Positions 39,813-47,753 of a stretch of 64,000 bases of DNA are shown piece after piece. The DNA lies in the NCBI RefSeq assembly GCF_001748245.1, contig NZ_BDFO01000001.1, forward strand, positions 853,345-917,344, read 5' to 3'. Both the position numbers and the translations under genes were made by a program. Origin of the DNA: Oligoflexus tunisiensis (GTDB lineage Bacteria > Bdellovibrionota_B > Oligoflexia > Oligoflexales > Oligoflexaceae). The notes beneath the pieces were generated by a model. It was not told the origin of the DNA. It worked only from the letters and a program-made list of their open reading frames with translations, and ran no database searches. Positions within the stretch are counted from its first letter, which is position 1; each line of letters begins with the position of its first letter.

Positions 39813-40720
39813 TCATACTTCCTTGCGTAGCGTTTGACAATGAATTGCGACAAAAGATTCATGGCCAGGGTCATCAGAAAGAGAACAAGGCCGACAGCAA
39901 AGATGGACTGGTACTCGATCGTGCCATGAGCAACGTCGCCCAGACTAACCTGTGCGATATAGGCCGTCATGGCTTGAACGCCTTCGAAGGGGTTAAGTGT
40001 CATATTGGGAGTGCCGCCAGCCGCCAGGGTTACAGCCATGGTTTCCCCAATGGCGCGCGAAAAGGCCAGAATAAAGGAGGCGAGAATTCCACTCAAAGCC
40101 GAAGGGACCACGATGTCGATAATCACTTCCGACTTGCGGGCCCCGAGAGCATAGGCACCATCCTTGACGGTTTTAGGCACCGCGCGCAGGGAGTCATCAC
40201 AGATGGAGGCGATGGTCGGCAGCACCATGATCGCTATCACGATGGAGGCGCTGGCCGCGTTGAAAACCTCGACATCGTCGAAGAGAAACTGCAGCATCGG
40301 GGTCACCTGCGTGATCGCAAAATAACCGTAAACCACCGAGGGAATGCCGGCCAGAATTTCCAGAACAGGTTTCAGAATTCTCTGCCACCAGCCCTGGGCA
40401 TACTGCGATGTGTAAATCGCAATACCAACGCCCAAAGGCAGAGCAAAGATCAAGGCTCCGAACGCAATCAGCAGCGTGCCGCTGATCAGAGGAAGGACCC
40501 CGAAGCTTGTGGGTTCGAACAGAGGAGCCCATTCGGTGGAGCCGAAGAATTCAAAGAGAGAAACATGCCGGAAGAACTGGAGGGACTCTTCCAGCAGAAG
40601 GAAAATAATACCGACGGTCGTCAAAATCGAAATCGAGGCGCAGACGAACAGCGACCTGACGACGAGTTTTTCACGGAACTTCTGAAAGTTACTGATTTTG
40701 GCCCAATTCTGACTCGTCAC
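39809..40720 (-). CDS. pstC: Phosphate ABC transporter permease PstC
   Basis: 303 aa. Six predicted spans; the permease loop ALGARKSEVIIDIVVPSALS and the conserved LAFSRAIGETMAVTLAAG are visible. Partner of PstA in the membrane channel. It starts 21 nt after the pstS stop, with a gap but no terminator. Confidence 0.97.
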   Translation of the reverse strand: MTSQNWAKISNFQKFREKLVVRSLFVCASISILTTVGIIFLLLEESLQFFRHVSLFEFFGSTEWAPLFEPTSFGVLPLISGTLLIAFGALIFALPLGVGIAIYTSQYAQGWWQRILKPVLEILAGIPSVVYGYFAITQVTPMLQFLFDDVEVFNAASASIVIAIMVLPTIASICDDSLRAVPKTVKDGAYALGARKSEVIIDIVVPSALSGILASFILAFSRAIGETMAVTLAAGGTPNMTLNPFEGVQAMTAYIAQVSLGDVAHGTIEYQSIFAVGLVLFLMTLAMNLLSQFIVKRYARKYE

Positions 40721-40741
40721 GCTGGTCTCCCCTACGTTCGA

Positions 40742-41689
40742 TTAATGCGACTGCTGCGTCGGGCCACCCGTGGCTGCTTCAAATTTCCTGAGGGTCTCGG
40801 TGTAAACAGCATCTTTCAGCGGAATATAACCCACTTCCTTAGCCAGAGCTCCTACGTTCTGCATAAGGAAGGTCACGAAGAGCTTCACTTCCGGTTTTTG
40901 CTGAGCCGACTTGTTGTTCACGTAAACCACCAGCGGCCGGGCCAGAGGATAGGTGCCGTCTTCGATGGTTTTGGGACTCGGAATCACGGCGTCCTTGTCC
41001 TTGGCCAGAGCCACGACGTTCATCAACTTTTTGTTTTCCTCGTAATAGGCATAGCCGAGGTAGGCCATCGCAAACCTGTCCTTGCTCACGCCGGTGACCA
41101 TAACGTTATCATCCTCGCTGGCGACATAGTCACTGCGCGAGAGACGGGCGGTGCCCATAACGTGCTCGGTGAAGAAATCAAAGGTGCCGGAATCCGGACC
41201 CGGGCCGTAGAGTTTGATCTTTTCCTGAGGCCAGGCTGGGTTGATGTCCTTCCAGGTTTTTATGCTGCTGCCAGGCTGCCAGATTTGTTTCAGCTGGGCC
41301 ATGGTCAGCTGGGTGGCCCAGGTGTTGGATGGATTTACCACGACAGAAATGCCATCAGAAGCCAGAGGCAGCTCAGTGTATTCAATTTTGGCTTCCTGAA
41401 TTCTTTTGGTTTCCGCCGGTTTCATCTTGCGGGAGGCGGTGGCGATATCAATGTCACCCGAGCCGAATTTTTTCATGCCGCCTCCGGTGCCCGAAAGGCC
41501 AACGGTGACGCGAACCCGGGGATAGAGTTTTTGAAACTCCTCGGCGGCAGCCTCGGCGATCGGAAAGACTGTGCTGGAACCATCCAGCTTGACTTCACCG
41601 CGCATATGCTTGTCACCTTTGGTGGCAGCAAATCCGTGACAACCTGTGGCTATAAAAGCCAAACTTAACATGAGGTTGCGTACTTTCAT
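40742..41689 (-). CDS. pstS: Periplasmic phosphate-binding protein PstS
   Basis: 315 aa. Signal region MKVRNLMLSLAFIATGCHG with a possible lipobox (ATGC, Cys17). Phosphate-contacting loops: DGSSTVFPIAEA, LSGTGGGMKKF, ATASRKMKP and PGPDSGTFDFF. ATG 41689 has GGGAG 6 nt upstream. High-affinity binding component for the PstCAB transporter and first gene of the operon; it has a candidate PHO box upstream. Confidence 0.96.
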   Translation of the reverse strand: MKVRNLMLSLAFIATGCHGFAATKGDKHMRGEVKLDGSSTVFPIAEAAAEEFQKLYPRVRVTVGLSGTGGGMKKFGSGDIDIATASRKMKPAETKRIQEAKIEYTELPLASDGISVVVNPSNTWATQLTMAQLKQIWQPGSSIKTWKDINPAWPQEKIKLYGPGPDSGTFDFFTEHVMGTARLSRSDYVASEDDNVMVTGVSKDRFAMAYLGYAYYEENKKLMNVVALAKDKDAVIPSPKTIEDGTYPLARPLVVYVNNKSAQQKPEVKLFVTFLMQNVGALAKEVGYIPLKDAVYTETLRKFEAATGGPTQQSH

Positions 41690-41706
41690 GCTTTACTCCC
41701 GGAATG

Positions 41707-41723
41707 GTCAGGTCAATCCTGAC
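41707..41723 (-). other. Hairpin in the pstS leader
   Basis: Six-bp perfect stem GTCAGG (41707-41712) / CCTGAC (41718-41723) with a five-base loop, ending 17 nt before the pstS start and just ahead of the ribosome-binding site. It could stabilise the message or tune translation. No T-run follows it, so it is not a terminator. Confidence 0.5.
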
Positions 41724-41733
41724 TTGCAGCGTC

Positions 41734-41766
41734 TACATACAAGAGATCTGTAAAGATTGGATAAAG
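41734..41766 (-). promoter_or_regulatory. Candidate PHO box and -10 element of pstS
   Basis: On the minus strand CTTTATC and CTTTACA occur as direct repeats spaced exactly 11 bp apart (41766-41749), the geometry of a PhoB-binding site (two 7-bp repeats separated by 4 bp). TATGTA follows 9 nt later at 41739-41734, where a PhoB-dependent promoter has its -10 box. The repeats match the E. coli consensus CTGTCAT only in part (CTxT), so the call rests on spacing and context: PhoB is encoded next door. Confidence 0.45.
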
Positions 41767-41994
41767 GCACAGAGAAACTGTCTCGATTGTCGGCTAAGGC
41801 AATCCGGTCAGTTTAATTCCCCCCTTTATCTGTAGCTGTGGCAGCATGGCAGATGATGTTTAGCGGTTGGCGGTTTTATACCTACAAAGAGTGAAATCTT
41901 AAAGAGAAAAATGGTCAAAGTCCTGGCCAGCAAACGATGGAAGCGGAAGCCCGGCAGCCGCTCGGAGCTTCGGCAGCGACCCGGCGGAAAATCG

Positions 41995-43419
41995 CTAAAT
42001 CGCAGGTAATTTCACGGTGAAAGTCGAGCCACGACCGATGTCACTGTCGACCGTGATGAAGCCCTGAATTTGTATGACGAGATGTTTCACAATGGCGAGG
42101 CCCAGACCCGTGCCTCCTTCGTTGCGTGATCGCGCCGTATCGACACGATAGAAGCGCTCAAAGATGCGAGGCTGGTCCTGACGGGCGATCCCGATGCCAT
42201 TGTCCTTGATGGACAGTTCAATAAAGCCTTTGTCACGGCGTAAATGAATCTGAATATGGCCTTTCACAGGCGTATAGTTGATGGCGTTTTGCAGCAGGTT
42301 TTCCAGGATGTGCGACATCGGCTTGCGACTGCCTTTGACCAAAGGTTCCTGATCATCGATCACGGTTTCGAGGGTGATTTCCTTGCTGTTCGCCTTGATT
42401 TGCTGGCGGGCAATCGCTTCCTGCACGATGGGACGCCAGTCGACGGTTTCCAGTTCCACGACGCCTTCATTGGCCTCGATGGTGGCCAGGCTCAGAAGAT
42501 CGCTGACGAGACTGATCATGCGTTCGGCGTTGTTGTTGATAATGCGGAGAAAGCGCATGTTGTGAGCCTTGTCTTCCAGCGCGCCTTCCAGCAGCGTATC
42601 CACATAACCCTTGATCGAGGTCAAAGGCGTTTTCAATTCGTGCGAGATGTTGCTCGAAAATTCCCGGCGGATCTGTTCCATCTTTTCACGCCGGCTGATG
42701 TTGGCCTGCACAGCCGCCGCCAGACGATTGATGGCTTCGCCGAGAGTGCCGAGTTCATTGTTCGGCAGACGCCGGATGCGGGCCGCGTAATTGCCGAGGC
42801 TAATGGCACCCGCGACCTTGGTCATTTCCGAGACGGGATCCGTGATGCGCCGGACAATGACCAGAGCCACCAGAAGGGAAAGCAGCATGCCCATCGACGC
42901 GCCGATGCCGATGGCGGAAAAAATATCGGCCACGCGATCCTCGAGATTGCGAATGGGAACGCCGAGACGAATGAAGAGGGTATCGGTCGCTGTCTGCACT
43001 TTCTTCGCGGTATAAAGGGTCTGCGACGATTTGCTGGCGCTGTAACGTTTGTCCAGGCCGACCTCATTGCGAGCGGCTTCCTTGACCTCGGGGCGATTGC
43101 GATGGATTTCATTGGTCCTGACCTCGTCCACCTCGGATTCCAGCAGAATGTCGCCGGCTTCATTGAGAACGGTGAGGCGGGTCTCGGTCTCCTGGGCCAT
43201 GGTCACCAGAAGTTTAATCGTTTCCGGATCGCGCCAGGTCGTGCCGTCCGCAAAATACGATTCGAAGAGAACCAGCTTTTCCTGGAGCCCTTCGATGGCA
43301 TTTTCCTCGATAAAGGACTGGGTTTTCAGCACGAGGAGATAGCTCACCACAAACGTGGTGAAGCCGATGACGAGGCAATAGGACAGAAAATTTTTCCAAA
43401 AAAACCGGGACCGCATCAT
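41995..43419 (-). CDS. phoR: Phosphate-regulon sensor histidine kinase PhoR
   Basis: 474 aa. N-terminal span (about 8-30), periplasmic sensor region, second span near 165-190, HAMP (RRITDPVSEMTKVAGAISLG), dimerisation/phospho-acceptor NISHELKTPLTSIKGYVD with the reactive His, N-box ENLLQNAINYTP, G1 DNGIGI, F box FERFYRVD and G2 GGTGLGLAI. The kinase is complete. ATG overlaps the phoB stop by 4 nt. Assigned PhoR because it lies with phoB and pst; other periplasmic-sensor kinases share this layout. Confidence 0.93.
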   Translation of the reverse strand: MMRSRFFWKNFLSYCLVIGFTTFVVSYLLVLKTQSFIEENAIEGLQEKLVLFESYFADGTTWRDPETIKLLVTMAQETETRLTVLNEAGDILLESEVDEVRTNEIHRNRPEVKEAARNEVGLDKRYSASKSSQTLYTAKKVQTATDTLFIRLGVPIRNLEDRVADIFSAIGIGASMGMLLSLLVALVIVRRITDPVSEMTKVAGAISLGNYAARIRRLPNNELGTLGEAINRLAAAVQANISRREKMEQIRREFSSNISHELKTPLTSIKGYVDTLLEGALEDKAHNMRFLRIINNNAERMISLVSDLLSLATIEANEGVVELETVDWRPIVQEAIARQQIKANSKEITLETVIDDQEPLVKGSRKPMSHILENLLQNAINYTPVKGHIQIHLRRDKGFIELSIKDNGIGIARQDQPRIFERFYRVDTARSRNEGGTGLGLAIVKHLVIQIQGFITVDSDIGRGSTFTVKLPAI

Positions 43420-44108
43420 GTCAGTTCCCTGAACTTGTACCCCAGCCCCCGCACGGTTTGAATCAGGTCACGGGATTCGCCCAATTTTTTCCGGATGGAA
43501 CGCACGTGAACATCGATATTGCGGTCGATGAGCACGCCTTCACCACCCGTCACAGCATCCAGCAGGCGATCACGCGAGAGGACGATGCCCGGCCTTGCGA
43601 TCAGCGCTTCGAAGAGACGGAATTCCGCGAGTGTCATGGGCACATGCACGCCGCTGACCTTGACCTGAAAGCGGGCCTTGTCGAGTTCCACTTCCCCCTG
43701 GCGCATGACCTCGCCGGGACTGCGTTCGCTGTCCGAAGATTTTTGGGGGCGTAGACGCGTATAGATGCGGGCGATCAGTTCCTTCACACCGAAAGGCTTG
43801 ATCACATAATCATCGGCACCGACGCCAAGGCCGAAGACGATGTCGGTCTCCTCACCCTTGGCGGTGAGCATGATGATCGGGACGCTGCGTTTTTCCGGGA
43901 CCTCACGAATTTTTTTGCAGACCTCGATGCCGCTGAGCCGGGGCAGCATGAGATCGAGAACAATGAGGTCCACCTTGGTGCTCAGAGCCTTGTCCAATCC
44001 ATCCTGTCCATCGGAGCAGGTGGTCACATCAAAACCTTCACGCGATAGATTGTAACCGAGCAGTTCGCGAATATCCGGATCGTCCTCGATGACAAGAATG
44101 TGCTTCAT
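43416..44108 (-). CDS. phoB: Phosphate-regulon response regulator PhoB (OmpR family)
   Basis: 230 aa. Receiver with acidic pair EDDPD, phospho-acceptor Asp in LIVLDLMLPRLSG, Thr in MLTAKGEE and Lys in VIKPFG; winged-helix output from about 130 (LTLAEFRLFEALIARPGIVLSR, DVHVRSIRKKLGE, VRGLGYKF). Activates phosphate-starvation genes when phosphorylated by PhoR. It is translationally coupled to phoR. Confidence 0.95.
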   Translation of the reverse strand: MKHILVIEDDPDIRELLGYNLSREGFDVTTCSDGQDGLDKALSTKVDLIVLDLMLPRLSGIEVCKKIREVPEKRSVPIIMLTAKGEETDIVFGLGVGADDYVIKPFGVKELIARIYTRLRPQKSSDSERSPGEVMRQGEVELDKARFQVKVSGVHVPMTLAEFRLFEALIARPGIVLSRDRLLDAVTGGEGVLIDRNIDVHVRSIRKKLGESRDLIQTVRGLGYKFRELT

Positions 44109-44226
44109 GGATCATCCTTCTGGCTTTCACTCAATGGTGTCTTGCGACCTCTGTATAAGGCAAAATCTGCAGAAAAGCAAAGCGTGGATGCAAGGATTTT
44201 AATGCGGGGGAATTATTGGAAAATGT

Positions 44227-45309
44227 TTATAAAGAAACGGTAAACGATTCGAGAAGTTTGGATAAACTGAAGGACTCAGGAAAGAGCAACTCCAGCGGCA
44301 GCACATAAACAGAAATGTTGAGTGCGCTCAGAGCCTCGGACTGGCGCCAGAAATCCTTCTCAGTTGTGAGGATGGCACCGGCTTGTTGGGCGATAGCCTC
44401 GAGTTTTTCCGGTGGAAAGGCTTCATGATCGCCGGTCAAAAGCTGGCCGGTGATCGGATACTTCTGCTGGCGGCAGTGTTCGATGACGCGATCCGGATGG
44501 GCAATGCCCAGAGCGAGGGTCACGGAATTTTGCTGAGCCCAGGGTCTTACGGGTCCTGCCATCTGCACTGGAGCGGCGTTGCCAAAGGCGACCGGGATGA
44601 CGGGTGCCGTCATGTTGTGTACCAGGATGGGCGTTGGCGTGGACCGGGCGCGCGTGAGAAAGATGAGCTGCGCATGCTTCAGGGTGCTGGGAAATTCCCG
44701 CAGACGTCCGGCCGGCAGACAGCGCCCGTTATGTAAAGGTCGGGCGGCATCGAGCAGAACGATATCGAGCTGGCGTCGCAGTTTGAGATGCTGAAAACCG
44801 TCATCCAAAATCCAGTGCGTGGGAGCGGGATGCTGCTGCAGATAGCGCTGCGCCGCTTCCCAGCGCCGGGCACCGATGATGACAGGAACATTTTCCAGTT
44901 TGCGCGCCTGCATGGTAGCCTCATCGGCCTGAAAGCGGACACCGGAGGCCGGCGGCAGAAGCAGCTGCGCGCCGAGCAGGACAGCGGAATCGTCGGGTGC
45001 GAGGCCGCTGCGATAGCCGCGCGTGAGGATCACGGGCCGTGCTCCGGACTTGAGAAGATTCGAGGCGAGGGCCATCACCACCGGGCTTTTCCCTGTGCCG
45101 CCCGCTTCCAGATTTCCAACCGAAATCACAAAGCCTGGCAGCTGCCACGATTTCAAAACGCCGCGTTGGTAGAGCCAACGCCGTCCATGCATCACGGCAC
45201 CATAGAGCCAGCCGAGAGGGGCCAGAAGGATGCTTATGCGAGCGGCGCCTGATGCGCCGTCCGGTGTGTTCACGTGAGCCGCTCCTGGTCCGACGTCTGG
45301 TGTGTTCAC
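44227..45309 (-). CDS. lpxK: Tetraacyldisaccharide 4'-kinase LpxK
   Basis: 360 aa from GTG 45309 (348 aa if the second GTG at 45273 is used). Phosphorylates lipid A precursor at the 4' position. P-loop GNLEAGGTGKSPVV (65-78), the DDGFQHLKLRRQLDIVLLDA segment and the C-terminal LTTEKDFWR typical of the family. An N-terminal membrane-associated segment APLGWLYGAVM (30-40) precedes the P-loop. The N-terminus contains a direct duplication (NTPD...GAA) that includes the ribosome-binding site. GTGA overlap with the CinA-like gene couples them. Confidence 0.95.
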   Translation of the reverse strand: MNTPDVGPGAAHVNTPDGASGAARISILLAPLGWLYGAVMHGRRWLYQRGVLKSWQLPGFVISVGNLEAGGTGKSPVVMALASNLLKSGARPVILTRGYRSGLAPDDSAVLLGAQLLLPPASGVRFQADEATMQARKLENVPVIIGARRWEAAQRYLQQHPAPTHWILDDGFQHLKLRRQLDIVLLDAARPLHNGRCLPAGRLREFPSTLKHAQLIFLTRARSTPTPILVHNMTAPVIPVAFGNAAPVQMAGPVRPWAQQNSVTLALGIAHPDRVIEHCRQQKYPITGQLLTGDHEAFPPEKLEAIAQQAGAILTTEKDFWRQSEALSALNISVYVLPLELLFPESFSLSKLLESFTVSL

Positions 45310-45322
45310 GCGAGCCGCTCCT
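45251..45322 (-). repeat. Tandem 36-bp duplication of the lpxK ribosome-binding and start region
   Basis: On the minus strand AGGAGCGGCTCGCGTGAACA (from 45322) and AGGAGCGGCTCACGTGAACA (from 45286) start two 36-bp units that match at 26 of the first 28 positions. Each unit supplies AGGAG 8 nt ahead of a GTG codon, and the units are in frame, so lpxK has two equivalent translation starts (45309 and 45273). A third, degraded copy (AGGCGCCGCTCGCATA) follows directly. Confidence 0.9.
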
Positions 45323-46475
45323 GATCCGCAGCCTGGCTCCAGGCGGCTATTGTCATTTCACTCACGAAATGACGTTCGCGATCCCAGCGTCTGCGATCAC
45401 GGCGATAGGGTAATTTCAAAGTTTTCTGGCGATTCACCTGTTCCGAGCGCCAGATGATGGTCCAGGTTCCATCCTCCTGCAGAGGCTGAATCTCGAGAAA
45501 CAATTCGCCCGGACCTGGGCGCCGGGTCGCATCGTTCGCTTCCGGCTGCGTGCAGGGATAGTGATTGTGACATTCGAGACGGATATCGGACGGGCCCAAC
45601 TTTTTCCACGACTTTCCCAGCCGATCGGCAAAGGCGCCCGAGGAACCGCAGTCCTTGATGATGATGCGGGAAAACGCACGGAATTTTTGCAGGAGGTGAT
45701 CGATCGAGTCCTCATCATCGCGACCGATCAGCCAGGGGCTGAGAGCGGCGGTGAGTTTGTCGAGCCAGGATTGGTTGGCTGATAGTTCGCTTTCGCGACA
45801 CCAGATTTTGACCTCAATGTAGGGCGCATGGGGGCGATAACCGGAGACCAGGGTCGAGCCTGCAATCGCCGCCTCGACGATTTCACCGACGGCGGATTCA
45901 CTTTTGCCGATGAGATGCCAGCGAAAAAGTCGATACGAATCGCTGTCGCGACCGAGTTCCATCAGCTGCTGCTGGAGGCTGCTCTTCCAGATCGCTTTGA
46001 TTTCCTCGGGCGGACCAGGCAGGACCCAGACCTGCAGGTCCTGCCTTTGCAGATAAAAGGCGTCCGCAGTGCCGGCCGGGTTGTCGATAACACGCGCCTG
46101 GCTTGGGAAAAAACACTGCTGCTTGTTCGAATCCGGAGGTGTCATACCGAGCATTTGAAACCGCTGGGTAACTTTTTCCCAGCTGTCGAGGCGAAATTCC
46201 AGGGCATCGCCCCACCAGCGGCTGACCACCTGACGCGTGATGTCATCCGCCGTGGGACCGAGCCCCCCTGTAATAAACAGGAGGCGGGAGCGGGCTGCGG
46301 TCAGATTCAGAGCGTCAAAGATTTCCCGCTCATCATCGGCAACTGTCACATGCCAGACAGGGTTTATTTTGAGATTGACGAGCTGATCCGCGATCCAGGC
46401 CGCATTGCTGTTCACAATTTGCCCGGTGCTCACTTCGGTGCCGACGGTGAGAATACTGGCGCGTAAGGGTTCCAT
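45306..46475 (-). CDS. CinA-like protein, molybdopterin-binding (MoCF) domain
   Basis: 389 aa from ATG 46475 (GGAG 6 nt upstream); an upstream start at 46601 would add 42 residues foreign to the family. Residues 1-170 are a MoaB/CinA-type domain: ASILTVGTEVSTGQIVNSN, LLFITGGLGPTADDITR and VLPGPPEEIKAIW. CinA proteins act in NAD-pyrophosphate or competence-linked functions. The C-terminal half lacks the usual CinA deamidase segment (AESCTGG-type) and is unrelated to anything I recognise, so this is an N-terminal CinA domain with a novel tail. Confidence 0.85.
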   Translation of the reverse strand: MEPLRASILTVGTEVSTGQIVNSNAAWIADQLVNLKINPVWHVTVADDEREIFDALNLTAARSRLLFITGGLGPTADDITRQVVSRWWGDALEFRLDSWEKVTQRFQMLGMTPPDSNKQQCFFPSQARVIDNPAGTADAFYLQRQDLQVWVLPGPPEEIKAIWKSSLQQQLMELGRDSDSYRLFRWHLIGKSESAVGEIVEAAIAGSTLVSGYRPHAPYIEVKIWCRESELSANQSWLDKLTAALSPWLIGRDDEDSIDHLLQKFRAFSRIIIKDCGSSGAFADRLGKSWKKLGPSDIRLECHNHYPCTQPEANDATRRPGPGELFLEIQPLQEDGTWTIIWRSEQVNRQKTLKLPYRRDRRRWDRERHFVSEMTIAAWSQAADQERLA

Positions 46476-46629
46476 TTTATGCTCCGTCCCCAAAAGGGAT
46501 AACGAATGTTCGAAGTGAGCATAAAAGAGCAGCGGGTCTGTGTCAAAGCCTTGACAGGCTCTGCCTTTTGACGCCTTTGTGGCATACAATAGAACTGTCA
46601 AGCTTTACACGCAGGGCAGGAGTTCGACG

Positions 46630-47631
46630 GTGGCAACCAATAAATATAGCGGTGCGCAAAAAGCAGCGATTCTTCTTCTCTCTTTCGGTGAAGAGATTTC
46701 CGCCGAGATCTTCAAAAACATGACCGAGTTTGAAATCAAACGCATCGGTAGCGCCATGAGCCGCCTCGGGCGCCTGGAGCAGGAAATCATCGATGAAGTG
46801 ATGATGGAATTCTACGGCATCCTGCAACAGAACAAAAAATTCTTCTACGGCGGCAATGACTTTACCATGAAAGTCATCGGCAGCGCCTTCAAAGGGGGCG
46901 AAGCGGATGAACTGATCGAACAGCTGGCCCTGGGTTCCTCGGCGAATCTGGACGCGCTGGAATTGATCGATCCACGGACGCTGACCAACTTTATCCGCAA
47001 CGAGCACCCGCAAACCATCGCCTTGATTCTGGCTCACCTTGACCCGCAGAAGTGCGGTGAGGTGCTCAAGCTTCTGCCGGAAGCTCTGCATACGGAAATC
47101 ATTTTGCGGATCTCCAACCTTGATGCCGTGGCGCCGGAAATCATCGATGAAATTGATGATGTGCTCCGGAATGAAATCCAGGCCATGGGTTCGATTTCAA
47201 GTCAGAAGATCGGTGGCGTGGAGCCCATTGCCGAGATGCTCAACCTGATCGACAAGGCCACGGAAGAGCAGATCCTCGACAACCTCGAGGAACGCGATCC
47301 GGATCTGGCCGAACAGATTCGTCAGCTCATGTTCGTCTTTGATGACCTTGCGAAAATTGACGATCGTGGCATTCAGGAAATTATCAAAAACGTCAAACCC
47401 GAACAGTGGATGACGGCGCTCAAGACGGCCTCGGAAGCGGTCTCGGAACTGGTGTTCCGGAATATGTCGGAACGTGCGGCCAAGATGCTGAAAGAGGATA
47501 TGGAAGCCATGGCCGCGGTGAAGCTGTCCGATGTCGAGGCGGTGCAGTATGAGATCGTTCAGGTGGCCCGCAAACTCGAAGAGGAGGGCAAGATCATCAT
47601 CGCTCAGGGTGGTGAAGCGGCCTACGTCTAA
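46630..47631 (+). CDS. fliG: Flagellar motor switch protein FliG
   Basis: 333 aa from GTG 46630 (AGGAG 9 nt upstream); the ATG at 46579 adds residues not in the family. FliG transmits torque from the MotA stator and binds the MS ring through its N-terminus. Middle EHPQ motif (NEHPQTIALILAHLDPQ) and C-terminal armadillo-type helices with charged torque residues (MFVFDDLAKIDDRGIQEI) are intact. It is a solitary fliG with no other flagellar structural gene adjacent. Confidence 0.96.
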   Translation: MATNKYSGAQKAAILLLSFGEEISAEIFKNMTEFEIKRIGSAMSRLGRLEQEIIDEVMMEFYGILQQNKKFFYGGNDFTMKVIGSAFKGGEADELIEQLALGSSANLDALELIDPRTLTNFIRNEHPQTIALILAHLDPQKCGEVLKLLPEALHTEIILRISNLDAVAPEIIDEIDDVLRNEIQAMGSISSQKIGGVEPIAEMLNLIDKATEEQILDNLEERDPDLAEQIRQLMFVFDDLAKIDDRGIQEIIKNVKPEQWMTALKTASEAVSELVFRNMSERAAKMLKEDMEAMAAVKLSDVEAVQYEIVQVARKLEEEGKIIIAQGGEAAYV

Positions 47632-47753
47632 GGTAAAAAGGGCCCGGTTTAAGGGCTTGATATTATTTTATAAAATGCGATGTTTCTTAAGAAAATAAAG
47701 GGATGGGCCGAAGCTGAATCGTTACGGAAAATTGCGTAAAAACGAGGAAAGCC

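Larger units (their letters stand above)
41690..41994. other. Intergenic region between phoR and pstS
   Basis: 305 bp with no gene. It contains the pstS leader hairpin and the candidate PHO box in the part next to pstS. The remainder, nearer phoR, shows an AT-rich tract (about 41860-41920) and a GC-rich end with no recognised terminator after phoR. A promoter or end of the phoR message must lie here. Confidence 0.6.

Noticed and set aside
39797..41668. 623-aa plus-strand frame
   Set aside because: Antisense to pstC and pstS; composition is His/Arg-rich as expected of shadows.
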